NCBI GenBank assembly: GCA_950295325.1 | Contig: OX485808.1 | Span: forward strand, 15,148,527-15,212,526 | Direction of reading: 5' to 3' | Length of the DNA stretch: 64,000 nt | Origin: Polytrichum commune | Taxonomy: Eukaryota > Streptophyta > Polytrichopsida > Polytrichales > Polytrichaceae | Part shown: piece by piece, positions 35,480 to 47,073 of the stretch | How the letters are laid out: each line of letters begins with the position of its first letter | How positions within the stretch are numbered: position 1 is the stretch's first letter | Notes under the pieces: generated by a model | What the model saw: only the letters and a program-made list of their open reading frames with translations | The model's database searches: none | Told to the model about the DNA's origin: nothing | Translations under genes and position numbers: made by a program

Positions 35480-35760
35480 CTAAGAGCAAGGAGGAGGAGA
35501 AACAACAAAGGAAGAGCAAGGAGGAGGAGGAGGAGAAGGAGGACCAGCAAGGGAGAAGGAGGACCAATAATAGTAGCAAGGGAGAAGGAGGAGAAGGAGC
35601 AGCAGCAGCAAGGGAGAAGGAGGAGAAGGAGGAGCAGCAAGGGCGAGGAGCAAGGGCGAGGAGGAAAGGAACGATGGTGGGCGAGGAGGAAAGGAGCGAA
35701 AGGGAGTAAGCGAAAGGAGCAAAATGAGCAAAAAGGAGCGAAAGGAGCAAAGAGCAAGGG
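35480..35760 (+). repeat. 280-bp polypurine (GAG/GAA-rich) tract
   Basis: Almost uninterrupted A/G on the + strand, built from gaggag, gagaagg and agcaagg units. It produces artificial open frames on both strands; I do not call them genes. Such tracts can form triplex DNA. Confidence 0.85.
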
Positions 35761-35765
35761 AGTGT

Positions 35766-35787
35766 ATCGAAACCCTAAACCCTAAAC
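35766..35787. repeat. telomere-like repeat (CCCTAAA x2)
   Basis: aaaccctaaaccctaaac, the complement of plant TTTAGGG telomere units, at the edge of the polypurine tract. Confidence 0.75.
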
Positions 35788-35888
35788 GTCACATCCACTC
35801 CCTACCTAGACGTCCCATCAACCCGCGCCCAAAGGCCACATGTAACCCTTACGTGGCATATGTCTATTGGTCTATTTTGTGATTGCTA

Positions 35889-36345
35889 GAGTCCACCCTC
35901 GATAAATGTTACACTTCCACATGTTAACTCATAATTGTATTTGTTAACAAATTCGTACTCCTCTCATATTGCTAACTAGAATGTAAACTTTGTTACATGT
36001 TAAGAATAATTTATTCCCCTCTTTGTTAATTTGCCACTTATAAATGTTAACCTACGAACTACATCCAATATTGTGAGATGACATCCATTACATTGAGTCA
36101 CAACCTTTCAAAGTGGCAAAAGCCACCAAATTTGACTTTTGTGATCAAATTATTAATATGGGTTATATTGTGATTGATACACATATTTTATAATTTATAA
36201 TTTTGCAAAACTCTCCCTCCATAATTGTAATGAATCAAATTTGTTAAGCATTCAAAAAGCTCCCTTTATAGTTGTTACAATGTTAACTCACAATAAATGT
36301 AAGGAAAATTATATTCTAGAGCATAACATTTATAGAGGATGGATT
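35889..36345. mobile_element. pogo-like MITE nested in the giant element
   Basis: Ends GAGTCCACCCTCGATAAATG and, on the reverse, CAATCCATCCTCTATAAATG, with TA on both sides (35887-35888, 36346-36347). Same family as 928-1466. Confidence 0.7.
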
Positions 36346-39040
36346 GTATGTGGTGAGTCCAAAAACGAATACCAAAAACAATTGCTGACAAAAAATAAAG
36401 GAATCTCAATGCTCAAATTATAATAACCATCTAGGCCCAATAGTAAACATAATTTTGAAGTATGGGTTGAGGTTGAGTAACTCAAGTGTAAGATTTTCTT
36501 TGTGGACTTGTTGTAATATGAAGGTAAGCGGGCTTTAAATTACTAGTACACTAAATATTATAAGTAGTATTGCTTAATATTTAGAATTATGGAATGCTAT
36601 ATTAACTATTCATTGTATATTATGTCATTGGCATCAATTAAATAACATCAATAATAAAAAAGATAAAGCATTTTGTAATTTTTTACCACAAAGGTGGGAT
36701 TCAAATGCAATTGGGACAATAATATACCCATTGGCCAAAAATTCAATTAACCCTAAACCCCTACACCCTTATGAATCCCTCAATTATCGCAATAATTTGT
36801 GAAAGGGGATTTTCAACCTAAATTATACTATCAATAGCAACTTGGGGACTTTATTGAAGTTGGACACTTGGGATGCTTTGATGTGAATATCATTATTAAT
36901 GATATTTAAATTAAGCATGTTTGAAACACAATTAACAAAACCAAACATCGAGATAATATGGGTTAAGATCAAATGCTTATAATATCTTAAACAACGTTAG
37001 GGGTTAATTCAATCCCTCTGCACATAGGTCTAAGCTTGTATTAGAACAAAAGGAATGGGTAGGTGTTGAATTTACATCCCTCTTGTCCATTAAACAACCT
37101 TCAGGATTCATGCAATCCTTCCAAACCTAGGCATGAGCTTGTATTATCGCCTATAAGTAGTAGCAAATTGTTGTTTATATTGGAGTTTTGTTTCCACGAC
37201 ATGTATGGTTGTGTTAAGTATTCGATTATAGAATACCAATATATGATGTTCAAAACCTATCTTCAAAAGTAAAGGTTTAAAGCAAATGGATAAATATGAC
37301 TTAGAACATAACTTTGATGATCTTAAATGTTTTGAAGGCTTAATTGTTTTCATATTGTATCCCATCAAAGAATAACAAGTCTCGGCTAAATCTTGTACTT
37401 GCCTCTAAGGGGTGGATTTTACCCAGGCAAACAAAGATTAAAAAAATGAAAGGTAAGGTTACGCAACCCATGTACCTTTTTCCTTAGCCAAATTAAGACC
37501 ACATATCGGATTGCCATTCACAATTTGATAAATCTTTGTTCTATGTCACCTACTTTTTCACCACTTACCATGTCTTCAAGAATAATTTGTAAACATAAAT
37601 TTGCTTGACTTTTGAAATCTTGATGGTTTTGTTTTAGAGAATTTTAAGCCTTGACATGAGTCGGGAGTCGTTTATACGGTTTAGGGTTTAGGGTTTAGGG
37701 TTAAGAGTATCCCCCTTGTGTCACCGACTTAATATTGGTTGCCTTATTACTATTTAGATACCCTACCCTCCCTTTCTGTCCATTATATTTTATGGGTTAA
37801 TAGTATTACATAGAACAACAATTGGTATAATTGTTTGCTTGCTTGTTTTGAATTACTTTCCACTTAAGCCTTGACATGTATCAGGAGTTGTTCAGTTAAC
37901 CATGCTTGCATCTCTATGTCCATATGTTTGTTTAGGTTTGGGTGGTTATAGGGTTTAGGGTTGAGGGTAAGAATGTTACTTGGAGCAACAATTGGTATTG
38001 TTTGAGCATTAATTAATGTAGGTAATGTACATGAGGTACTAAAATATGTTTTTCCTCACGTATAGTACATGAAGAAGGCTAGTATAATTAGTTTTTTTGA
38101 AGTAAATGTTGATGTACGGAAGGGGCCCCTAAGGTTTAGAGAGAAAATTGATAATATTGAATTTAATGCAACCCATGTTACCTAGGACAATAGATGTGCT
38201 ACTATCATGGCCTTACGGTAATCAAAGTTTCTGTATCAGATTTGAATACAATTATGTATAGGTGTGTATAGGTGGGTAAATTAAAAATGTTGGATGGTTA
38301 GGTGGTGGCCAATGTAATTATAATATTAAATGCAAGATGAGAGGAGATAGCATGATATTATGGTCAATACCATTACATTGTATGCAAAACAATAAAGTAG
38401 TTGCTAATTTAATTTTGATTACATGTATTTTTATACTCCATGTACTATTGTTGTTGCTAATTTAATTTTGTTGTCTACGTTTTTTTAAATGTACTCTTCA
38501 TATTAGGTACTCCAATATTATAAACCACCCCTCAACAATGTTTATTGCTCATATAATATTAGCCAATTTACTTTGTTGTATACCACAAATACATAGATGC
38601 CTTTTTCTTTGTCATTATGTGGACTCATGGTCTATGCATGTAGTCCACATGAATACACATTCCATTGTAAGGCTGGCACACGGAATGTAGTAATGCTAGG
38701 TTTGTATTTATAGGACATAGTTGGTGGCTGGTATCCTATGTTGGAAAACGGATCCAAGGTAAAGCGATCAGTACTTAAGGGGACACCCCCCACCGTCGGG
38801 ACTCTTTTTGCATCTCAGCTGTGGGTTGCGCTCTTGTAGTGTGCTCCTGCTACAGATTTTGTGCAGGTAAAGATCCTATTGCAATGGACCTATTATACCC
38901 TAAACCCAAAGTCCTGAGCCCATTAGGGTACACAATTTGTATTTGGGTTGCACTCTCCTTGTAGTGTGCTGATTTTTTTAAAATTTCGGACAGTTATCCT
39001 TTCTGGTGCAATGATCCTATTTTCACGCCGCAAATCACGG
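36346..39040. other. no gene; central spacer of the giant element
   Basis: AT-rich spacer between the two divergent genes. It includes a solo left end of the ACTACACTAAATAT MITE family near 36545 (tacactaaatattataagta) and a telomere-like tract at 37676-37703. No coding frame is supported. Confidence 0.4.
37676..37703 (+). repeat. telomere-like repeat (TTTAGGG x3)
   Basis: ggtttagggtttagggttta and onward, ending ttaag. A degenerate piece (tagggtttagggttgaggg) lies near 37950. Confidence 0.8.
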
Positions 39041-39042
39041 AG

Positions 39043-39880
39043 ATTTCCGAACGCGCGTCCGTAAACCTTAAACATATTGGTTCATTGAACCTTTATTTGT
39101 TTTAGCCAATACTCATGTACGTTGAGGTTTACGGACGCGCGTCCGTAAGCCTGCATACCTTTGGTGCTATAGTTCTGTAGGTCACCTACACCACCTGTCG
39201 TGTAGAGCACCACAACGACAATATATTACCATGGAAGTTTACGGACGCGCGTCCGTAAACCCCTTGGCGCGTTGGACATTGTATTTAGGCTAGTAATGAT
39301 GTCCACAGAGGTGTATTCCATCGATCACTGTCTTTATGCTAGGAATGAGGTCCACAGAGGTTTACGGACGCGCGTCCGTAAACCTGGAAATCTTTGTTAC
39401 CATAATGTGCCATGTAGACTGAGACTGCAGTGAGACTGTACGGTCATGAAGGGTTGGGAGCTCGCATCCCTTAGCCTACATCACCCTATGTGTCATACTA
39501 TAATAATTTGACAGTGATTAAACATTTTAGGAAGCGCGTATGGGCGTGTTCAAACCTCTTCAAATTTCATGAGTCGTCAGGCCTGTGTATACATGGCCGT
39601 GTTTGGAGGACCTCTTGCTTCCTTGAACCTCTGTCTAGGACTACATTGATGTTTGTTATACGGATGTTTACGAACGTGCGTCCGTATACCTTTGTTTTGG
39701 TTGAGGGTTTAACTGAACTTTGTGTACGAGCCGATTTACGGATGCACGTCCATAAACCAGTGATGTTTTTTTTGCCTCCTCCTTTCCGCTCCTATGAACA
39801 CATCAATGTATCCGTATGCGCGTGTGCTTGCGCTGCTGATGTTATTACATGGAGGTATACGGACGCACGTTCGTATACCA
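39043..39880. repeat. array of seven palindromes upstream of the transposase gene
   Basis: Cores at 39048, 39132, 39242, 39365, 39671, 39739 and 39860. The first four are near perfect; the last three carry CG-to-TG/CA or single changes. The array ends about 150 bp before the transposase ATG, mirroring the array before the ParB-like gene. Confidence 0.9.
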
Positions 39881-40022
39881 ATGTTAGCTTTGTTTTCAAG
39901 CCATGAAATCCACTAGTGTTCACATTGTGTTTCATTGACAATAATAAGCGTTAGAGCTATCCATGACATTTATTGAATGGGATATTTTGACATACTCTTC
40001 ATTTGGCTCTCTTGTAGTGGCC

Positions 40023-43000
40023 ATGGATTCCAACGTCAGTGATAGTGGGGTTGATTTTTCGTCGGAAGCGTCAAGCTATGCTAGCGAGTTTGAAGTTGTC
40101 GTGGAACAAGAAACTACAATTGGTGTCGCCAATGTAGAGGATGAATTCCTCCCACCATGTGAGGGTTATTCCCGGGAGCAGTGGATTGATCTTGATGTCT
40201 TCCTCCTCAATGGATGTGGCGTCCCCGTGGCCGATGGTGTTTGTCGGAACTCGAATCCTACGGATTGTATTGATGCAAATCCCCTTGGGGAAGAAGATGT
40301 GGGGGTGTGCATTTTGAATTCCTTACATCTGTTGGAAGTGCCTTTTGGTTGGAGATTCTCTCTTCGTCGATGGCCGTTGCGCAGTGTTCTTCATGATGGT
40401 GTCAGCTTGTGGAATCATTCCCGCCGTTTTGATCAAATGCAATCGGCATTGTTCTCCACAATGCGCCCTAGAATGGGTCGGCATAAATATGATTCCGTTC
40501 GTTTGCCTCGTGAACCCACGCAACGTCGTCGAGATCAAACATTGGGAGATGCATCTATTAGGTCCGTAGCAACAAAGGATTGTTGTGCAAAGAGATGTTG
40601 CCAACTATTTCCCCGTGACAAGATCAAATCTTTGAGACAAGAGATGTGGCTCGCGGACTTTCGTATGCGATCTGCAAAGAAACTTGAAGTCCATCGCAAC
40701 ATGCATCTTGATGTCGAAGGTCGTAAGGTTGTGACCTTGGAAAATGTCGAGATATGTTACAAGGCATGGTACATTATACATGCAGTTTCAAAGGCAGATT
40801 TTTATAGGTTCCGGAACTACTCGATGCAAGGACGCCGTTCTCGGTTCCATGGCAACTCTGGCACAAAGAAGCCTAGGGAGGCAACACTCCAAGCGGCTGC
40901 AACACTATCAACCATCATTATGCCATTGGCAGATGCGATGCCACACAAGACGCGAACTCTGCCGTCGGGGGAAAAGGTTGTTCAGATGGTTTTGCCTACA
41001 GGGACAAAATGGAAGAACATACTTATGGATGTTAATGAAGTTGGCGAAAAGGCTGGATGTGGGCCGATTTCGTTGTCAAAATTGAGTGTGATCAAGAATC
41101 AACGATTCGCAGAATACATTACGAAGAGACCTGGGGATAAGTTTGCCAGGTGTTCTGCTTGTGAGAAATATAAAGGCCTTCGAGATGCACATCCCATTGG
41201 GACTAAGTCCCACAACCGACATCAACTGAAATACATTGAGCATGTCAACAACCAGGAGGCACACCGTCAAGACTACTACAAGAATCGCGCATTATCGATA
41301 ATGAGGCCGAATGAAGTTTTGACAATCATTCATGACAAAATGGACCATGCAAAGACGGCGTGCCCTTGTTATGCGCGGAAAATAAAGGCTACAGATGGAT
41401 ATTTCAAGCTTCCAATATCTGTCACAGGTTTGTTGGTTTCCACATTTATTTTTTGCGCGCCCACATACTCATTGTTAAGATTTACGGATGTACGTCCGTA
41501 AGTGTACATTTTTTTGCTTGCTTGGGGAAATTTTTGAATTTCATTCATATATACGATTTGTGTGGCTAAATGCAGGTATGATCGCACATGGTCATGTGGA
41601 CGTGAAATATGCACATTATGGCTTGGATTTCTATCCTGGCGACGCCAATCATACCGTAGGGTCTTTTGCAAAACTTCTACGAGATCTTGAGAGTCCGCCC
41701 ACATCATCCTCTCGTGCTCTTTTTGTTGGATGTGGAACAACACCGATTTATGAGGCTGTGCTAGAGGGGAAGGAGGTTTGCCTATCTTCACTGCAAGAAC
41801 CGCCTGAACAACCCGTTCTTGCTAAACCTTTGCCTCCAACTCTACACGTGCAACTTGACAATTGTGCCAAGGACAACAAATGTCGATACGTATTTTGTTT
41901 TTGGTCATTGCTCGTAGCCAAGGGCATTTTCAAAGAAGTGTTTGTGTCTTTTTTTATGGTTGGCCACACGCACGATGACATTGACGCTTCATTCGGACGT
42001 TGGAGTATGAAGTTGCACGAGGAGGATTTTCCCACAATTCCTCTTCTCATGAAATCGTACATGGATTTGGATAATGTGCCAGTCATCCCGCATTTGATTG
42101 AAGAAATGCCCGATTTCAAATCGTTTATCAAACCATTCATTCTTAAGGGAGGTGACCGCTTAGTGGGCCATACCAAGGCTCAACAATTCCGATTCTATAT
42201 GTGTGATGATGGTCTGCCGGCCATGCAATTCAAAGTTTTGTGTACCTCCCCGAATTGGGGCCCAGAGGAAGGGATACTCGTATGGCGCCAAAACGAAGAT
42301 GGCAAATGTATGCTACCTGATGGGGAGCCGAAGCCCTGCAAACCCAACCCCATGAGGAATGGACCAGAAATCATCAAAGGTATATCTGGATTCATCGAGT
42401 ACTGGAAAGATTTGTGCGAGGAAGACATCACAAGACGTGTTCGGGATACCCACGAACCATTGATTGCGTATTGGAATCGCATCCGCTCAGCGTTGCTAGC
42501 ACCCGAAGACGATAGACCATCATGTTTGACACAAGGTTTTTGGCCACTAAGCCGAGTGACAATCGTGGAATCTGAGGCCATGTTCTTCAACAATGGGGAC
42601 GTTCGTGAAGAGTTCGCGGCGGACGACCATTATGTTGGCCCTGCTCGTAATCGCCCGGCTCCATCATTTCGTGTGGCTATTGATTGCTACGAAGGTTATA
42701 TGGTCCTCGTACGTCCTGGAGATGAGGAACATCCTAAACCGATTTGGTTGGTGAAAGCATTGTCATCACCAAATTTTGTTCCAACTAGCCCAAATTTTCG
42801 TCAAATTGAGGTGGAATATTGCCGTCCAAGCACCAAAGATCAAAATGTGCTCCGCACATATTTAGGGTGGGATACGAAAAAAGGTTTCAAATGGACAATG
42901 GACTCAGCATACGAACCAATATGGATAAACACGGATACCATACTTTGTGCTTGGAAACCACGCAAAGGTTCCAAAACTGAAACAATGACCATCCCCCAAA

Positions 43001-43098
43001 AACATATAGATTTTGCCAAAGACAACTTGGCACGTATTGCTGCTGCAGAAAACAATGTCGAGAATGGAAATGAAGCAGAAGATGAAGATGGTGAATGA
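40023..43098 (+). CDS. putative DDE/RNase-H-type transposase (DUF7869-like), 2 exons, in the giant element
   Basis: Exon 1 is 40023-41427 (donor ACAG/GT) and exon 2 is 41576-43098 (acceptor TGCAG). The total is 2928 nt and 975 aa, with the join reading SVTG-MIAHGHVDVKYAHYG. ATG 40023 has a strong context (gccATGG). A Cys-rich patch (CSACEKYKG, CPCYARK) precedes the core. VQLDNCAKDNK (D563) and VGHTHDDIDASF (598-608) give two acidic positions, as in proteins annotated from memory as DUF7869-like. A catalytic third acid cannot be fixed by eye. The tail is acidic (EAEDEDGE). The frame is intact, so the element may be young. The 148-bp intron contains one palindrome (41485-41498). Other reading: a domesticated or cargo protein. 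Confidence 0.75.
41485..41498. repeat. palindrome core in the transposase intron
   Basis: cggatgtacgtccg with ttta/taag arms, inside intron 41428-41575. Confidence 0.8.
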
Positions 43099-43208
43099 TA
43101 TTGACGTAGGTTTGGACCAAAGATATTTGAATGTGTATTGGTTTTTCATAAAATATATGACATTGGGGTCGAATACTATATTAGACACATTTTATAGCAA
43201 TTTTATAG

Positions 43209-43410
43209 ATTACAATTATATTGCATGGATGCATTGATTTACGGATGTGGAATCCAAATTTTTTTATGTTTGTGTTATTACGGATGTGGACCCTAAACTA
43301 TATAATTATATTGCATGGATGCATTGATTTACGGATGTGGAATCCAAATGTTTTTTATGTCTGTGTTTTTACGGATGTGGACCCTAAACTATATAATTAT
43401 ATTGCAGATG
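43209..43410 (+). repeat. tandem duplication of half-palindrome units near the right end of the giant element
   Basis: Two ~100-bp units, each with gatttacggatgtggaatcc and ttacggatgtggaccc. The left half of the palindrome (ttacggatg) is kept and the right half is lost. It lies between the transposase stop and the right terminal repeat. Confidence 0.7.
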
Positions 43411-43649
43411 CTAATTTGCAATTTCGTGTCATTGGAATATTGTGTTGGCATAGTTTTGATTATCAACTGAATAATTACTATATTTAGAAACATATATATT
43501 CATCACATATGGATCTTTAAAACATTATGTTGCCATTGTTCCCCATGTTCCCCATGTTCGCTACGTTCACAATATTCGCATCCGAAACTACGGGTCCAAT
43601 TTATTTTGAGACTTTCCAAAGTCTCCAATTAACGAATATAGTGTTACTA

Positions 43650-46600
43650 TTGAGTAGGTTCATAGAACATCTTCGAAATCTGTTCTTTGGTTGCATTCGC
43701 AAATGCATCATCAACAAGTCAATATGGGATTGACAACCAAGTCTCGCCATATTTAGTTATAGTTCTTAGAAGTGCATGCTTTGTTGATTCCTCAAGTGAC
43801 TACAGAAGTCCTCCCAATTGTGTTCGCTGTTGAGTGTGGAGTACTTATTTAGACTTGATTTTTCTTTTTTCTTTTTCCAATCTCTTTTACAGACACGTCT
43901 TCTGGTGTTGAAAGAATTATTGAACAATATTTATATTTGAGCGGTGTATGGTTGGGTGTGAATCTAAGAATGGTCACCAACAAACCATGTGTTGCAAGAA
44001 ATTGTCAACATCTTCAAGCTTTGTTAACTTTTTTAGACTGAAGGGGGGGGGGGGGACTTAGAAAAAGTAGTTGGAATGGTGCGACCAAAGATACGGTGTA
44101 GTTTATTTATTGTACCTCAAATTTTGAAGTTTTTTAGAGGTAATATATGATGGATAAAATATTCCATATTGGATCATAACTAACATAAGGTCCCTAAATA
44201 ACATATCCAAATGTCTTCATCCATTTGTCAATTTTAGAAATAGTATATCATGTGGGATAAATTATCTCCATGTTGATGATGGAGAACTTGTGTGTAGTTT
44301 GGGCCTGTGTATTGGCAACGTTTGAGAGTTATTGAAGATTAGAATTTATGGTCGTCAATACAAAAGTATTGGAAGCCAATAGGACTAGAGATGGCATTGC
44401 ACAAGTGTGAGCCAAATTTTTGCCCAAATGGTTAAACTATAGACAAATAGATAGTAATTGGATGAAATAGCATCCACTAGATGAAAATAATTAAACCATA
44501 GGCTAGAAAGGTGGGTATAACTATTAGCGTGGGCTTAGGTGCCCATGGTTGGTTACAACAATTATCGTCTTCCCCGCCTAGCTAAGAGGGTTGGCGAGGG
44601 AGAGGCGACCAAACATTACTCTGATAGTTTTTGAGCGCATTGTTTAACTCATAGTCTTGTCTCCCTCGACACAGGTTGTGCGAGGATAATAGTTAAACTA
44701 TTTTATGAGAAACTGAGTCATCGCTGTAGTGATTGCAGGATTGCCAGACTCCGTTTAAGTTTATTGTGTTTTCGATTGTTGTTGGCATTGAATGGCCGGA
44801 GCAGTGTTGAACTATTTGTTTGTTGAGATAACATGAATGCAATGTGGGATAACTATATTCTATTGTGATAATTACAATTGATTGAGACTAGGATTGCCAG
44901 AGTGAGTGCGTGTGAACCGATGAGGATGAAGCAATGTGAACGGATTATTAAACAGTCTGGGAGTGAATTGTGAATGGTGAAATTGAGAGTGAAATTGAGC
45001 GTATTTGGATTATAGTGAGCAATGCGAGAATGAAAGAGAAATTGAGTGAGTTCAAATTGTGAGAAACATTGAGAGATTAAGTAAAAATGCATCAATCTCA
45101 TAGTGAGAGAAGATACGAATAAGGGAGAGAGAACTGAGAGGAGAAAACACGAGTGGAAACTATTGACGGACTAAACTGAACATTGTGTAACTATTGTTTG
45201 AGTGTGAACCCGTGCACATAGTTCAGCCTGCTGGATTAGTGAATCAGGAGGGTGCAAAGATTGTGATACAAGCGAATTATTGTCTAAGTGAGAAGCATAA
45301 CCAGTCTGAGAGACAAACATTGAGTGGTCAGAACCTCGAAGGTGAGGGATTAAGTGGAACTATGGGCAGGGGATCCATTTGAATTTGGCGCATATGCAAA
45401 ATCCTTGGCCGAAGAAGGCGGTAGTTAAAGAAAGGAAGTGAGGAAAAAACTATTGTTTCCTTGTGAGAGGGTGAGCCGAAAGCAACCAGAGAGAGAGAGA
45501 GTAAGCCATAAGGCCAAATGTCAGGCTGAGAGTTAAACTATTGGCTATAGTAGAGGCTTGAGATGGGCAAGACGAGGAATGTGTAAGGCCAAAGGCCAGA
45601 CCACAAAGTGGAATGATTGATTATAGTTGAGCTTGTGAGAGGCGGTCGAAGAGTAAAGAGCAAATAGTCAGCCGAATGTGAATATAGTTAAAATGATAAC
45701 TTTAGGTTGATAGGGTTATAATTTAAAAAGTGAAGTTAATGAGAGGATCCCAATCAACTGAAGTGATGAGAAATCACTTCTTATCAGTTGATTAGTGGGG
45801 ATTTGAGAAGTTAGGGTTATTGAGAGTAAGTCTAAGATGGGATGAACTTTGGAATATCAATGAGATTTAGGCATAAGTTATCCTAGTCTTAAGTTGAGTT
45901 GTGAATTGATACTTAGTCAAGAAATTTGATCTTTGAGTATGAAATGCGAATTAACATGATCAACTATTGTCTTGTGTGTTACCCTGGTTGTTGTTGTTGC
46001 AGGTTGTGTAGGGCAACCAAGATTATAGCTTGACCTTGATGTTCGTTGTTAGTTGCATAAGTTGTGAGTAATGATTAAATATGGAAATTAAGAAGTAAAC
46101 AATTTGTCTTGTATTGGAATTAACATAGACCAAGTAATGAAGGAGTTGTTGTGATTTGAAGATGCATTGGCCAATAGTTACCGTACCAAAGACAATTGTG
46201 ATACTCAAAGACTATTGGTCTCTCTTGACTATTGTTATACCAAATCTCATGGCGAGATGGAAACTACAACTTGCTGACACACATATCCCACGGACTGAGA
46301 AATATTGAGAGGAAAATCAAGAGAGAAAAGGAGAGAAAAAAAACATACTAGTCATGTTTTAGAGTGAATATAGCAACTCTTTGGTCTAATTAATGAACTA
46401 TGAAGTGACAAATGCCTGTAATAGACACTAGTAAAGCCTTCCTTGGGAGTCTGTACCCTGGGTTTTGGGTTATTTAAATGAGAGCAAAAACTAACTACAA
46501 CAAGTACATACACATATACAAAAGCATATGAACAATGCTTGGAGTAAGATGGTTCCATGTTCTCCTTACTTTGCTTTTTTTTTTTTTGGTCATACAAACA

Positions 46601-46720
46601 ATATGGGATAACTATTATCCCTCTTTGGACTAGCATTATGACCTTGTTCTTACCTTATTGTTTCGCATGCCTCTTTCATTACATTTATATTAACTACGGA
46701 TAATCTAATGCTCTACTTTC
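43650..46720. other. no recognisable gene; ACTATTG-rich region
   Basis: Around 44.7-46.6 kb the motif aactattg (or its close variant) recurs at least eight times amid GA-rich sequence with gagagaga patches. No frame is convincing. It may be an untranslated part of an LTR element related to the copia fragment downstream. Confidence 0.3.
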
Positions 46721-46727
46721 TACACTC

Positions 46728-47073
46728 TCACTTTTCATGTCTATAATAAAAAAAACTTCTAAACCCATTGCCTTTGTTAATGCTTGAATGCCTATCCTTT
46801 GCAAGTGGTTTGGTTAGCACGTCCACTATCATATCCTCCGTAGGATAATTTTTTAAACATATCTCTTGATTTTCTAGTTTCTCTTTAAAAAAGTGATGTT
46901 GTACATCGATATGTTTTGTGCGAGAATGGTGTGTGGGATTTTTTGCATGTACTATGCATCCTTGATAGTTGCACATGATGAATGTCGGTCCTTCTTGAAA
47001 GTATCCCACATCCGTCAAAAGTTGCCTACACCAAACCGCTTTCTTCGTGCAATAGTTAGTGGCTATGTATTAT
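46728..47073 (-). pseudogene. Ty1/copia polyprotein C-terminal RNase H fragment, part 2
   Basis: The minus strand reads AVWCRQLLTDVGYF, CIVHAKNPTHHSRTKHIDVQ and EDMIVDVLTKPLAKDRH, which is the standard copia RNase H end. The frame is broken upstream at the 47074 insertion. The rest of the element is at 48075-48482. Confidence 0.9.

Larger units (their letters stand above)
27261..43645. mobile_element. candidate 16.4-kb multigene DNA transposon with CACTATATTCG termini
   Basis: The left end starts AACACTATATTCGGTAATTG and continues gagacttt. The reverse complement of the right end reads AACACTATATTCGTTAATTG and continues gagacttt. Both are followed by a gtctcaaaat-like or ttttgagact-like stretch. 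The flanks are acta at 27257-27260 and acta at 43646-43649, a 4-bp direct repeat. A 250-bp MITE at 48661-48910 has the same termini and a 4-bp agtt duplication. Inside are a putative transposase gene (+, 40023-43098), a ParB-like/coiled-coil gene (-, 29479-34014), an FCP1-like gene, a Pro/Ser-rich gene and about 21 copies of a palindrome. CACTA-like ends recall EnSpm, but the duplication is 4 bp rather than 3 and the transposase is not the usual TNP2 type. Confidence 0.75.

Noticed and set aside
35323-35785. Long open frames on both strands in the purine-rich tract
   Set aside because: Low-complexity GAG/GAA sequence gives stop-free frames on both strands; composition artefact, not genes.
27261-43645. 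Giant segment as an ordinary CACTA/EnSpm element
   Set aside because: The ends contain CACTA, but the flanking repeat is 4 bp with two extra terminal bases, and the transposase has GHTHDDID rather than the usual CACTA transposase motifs.
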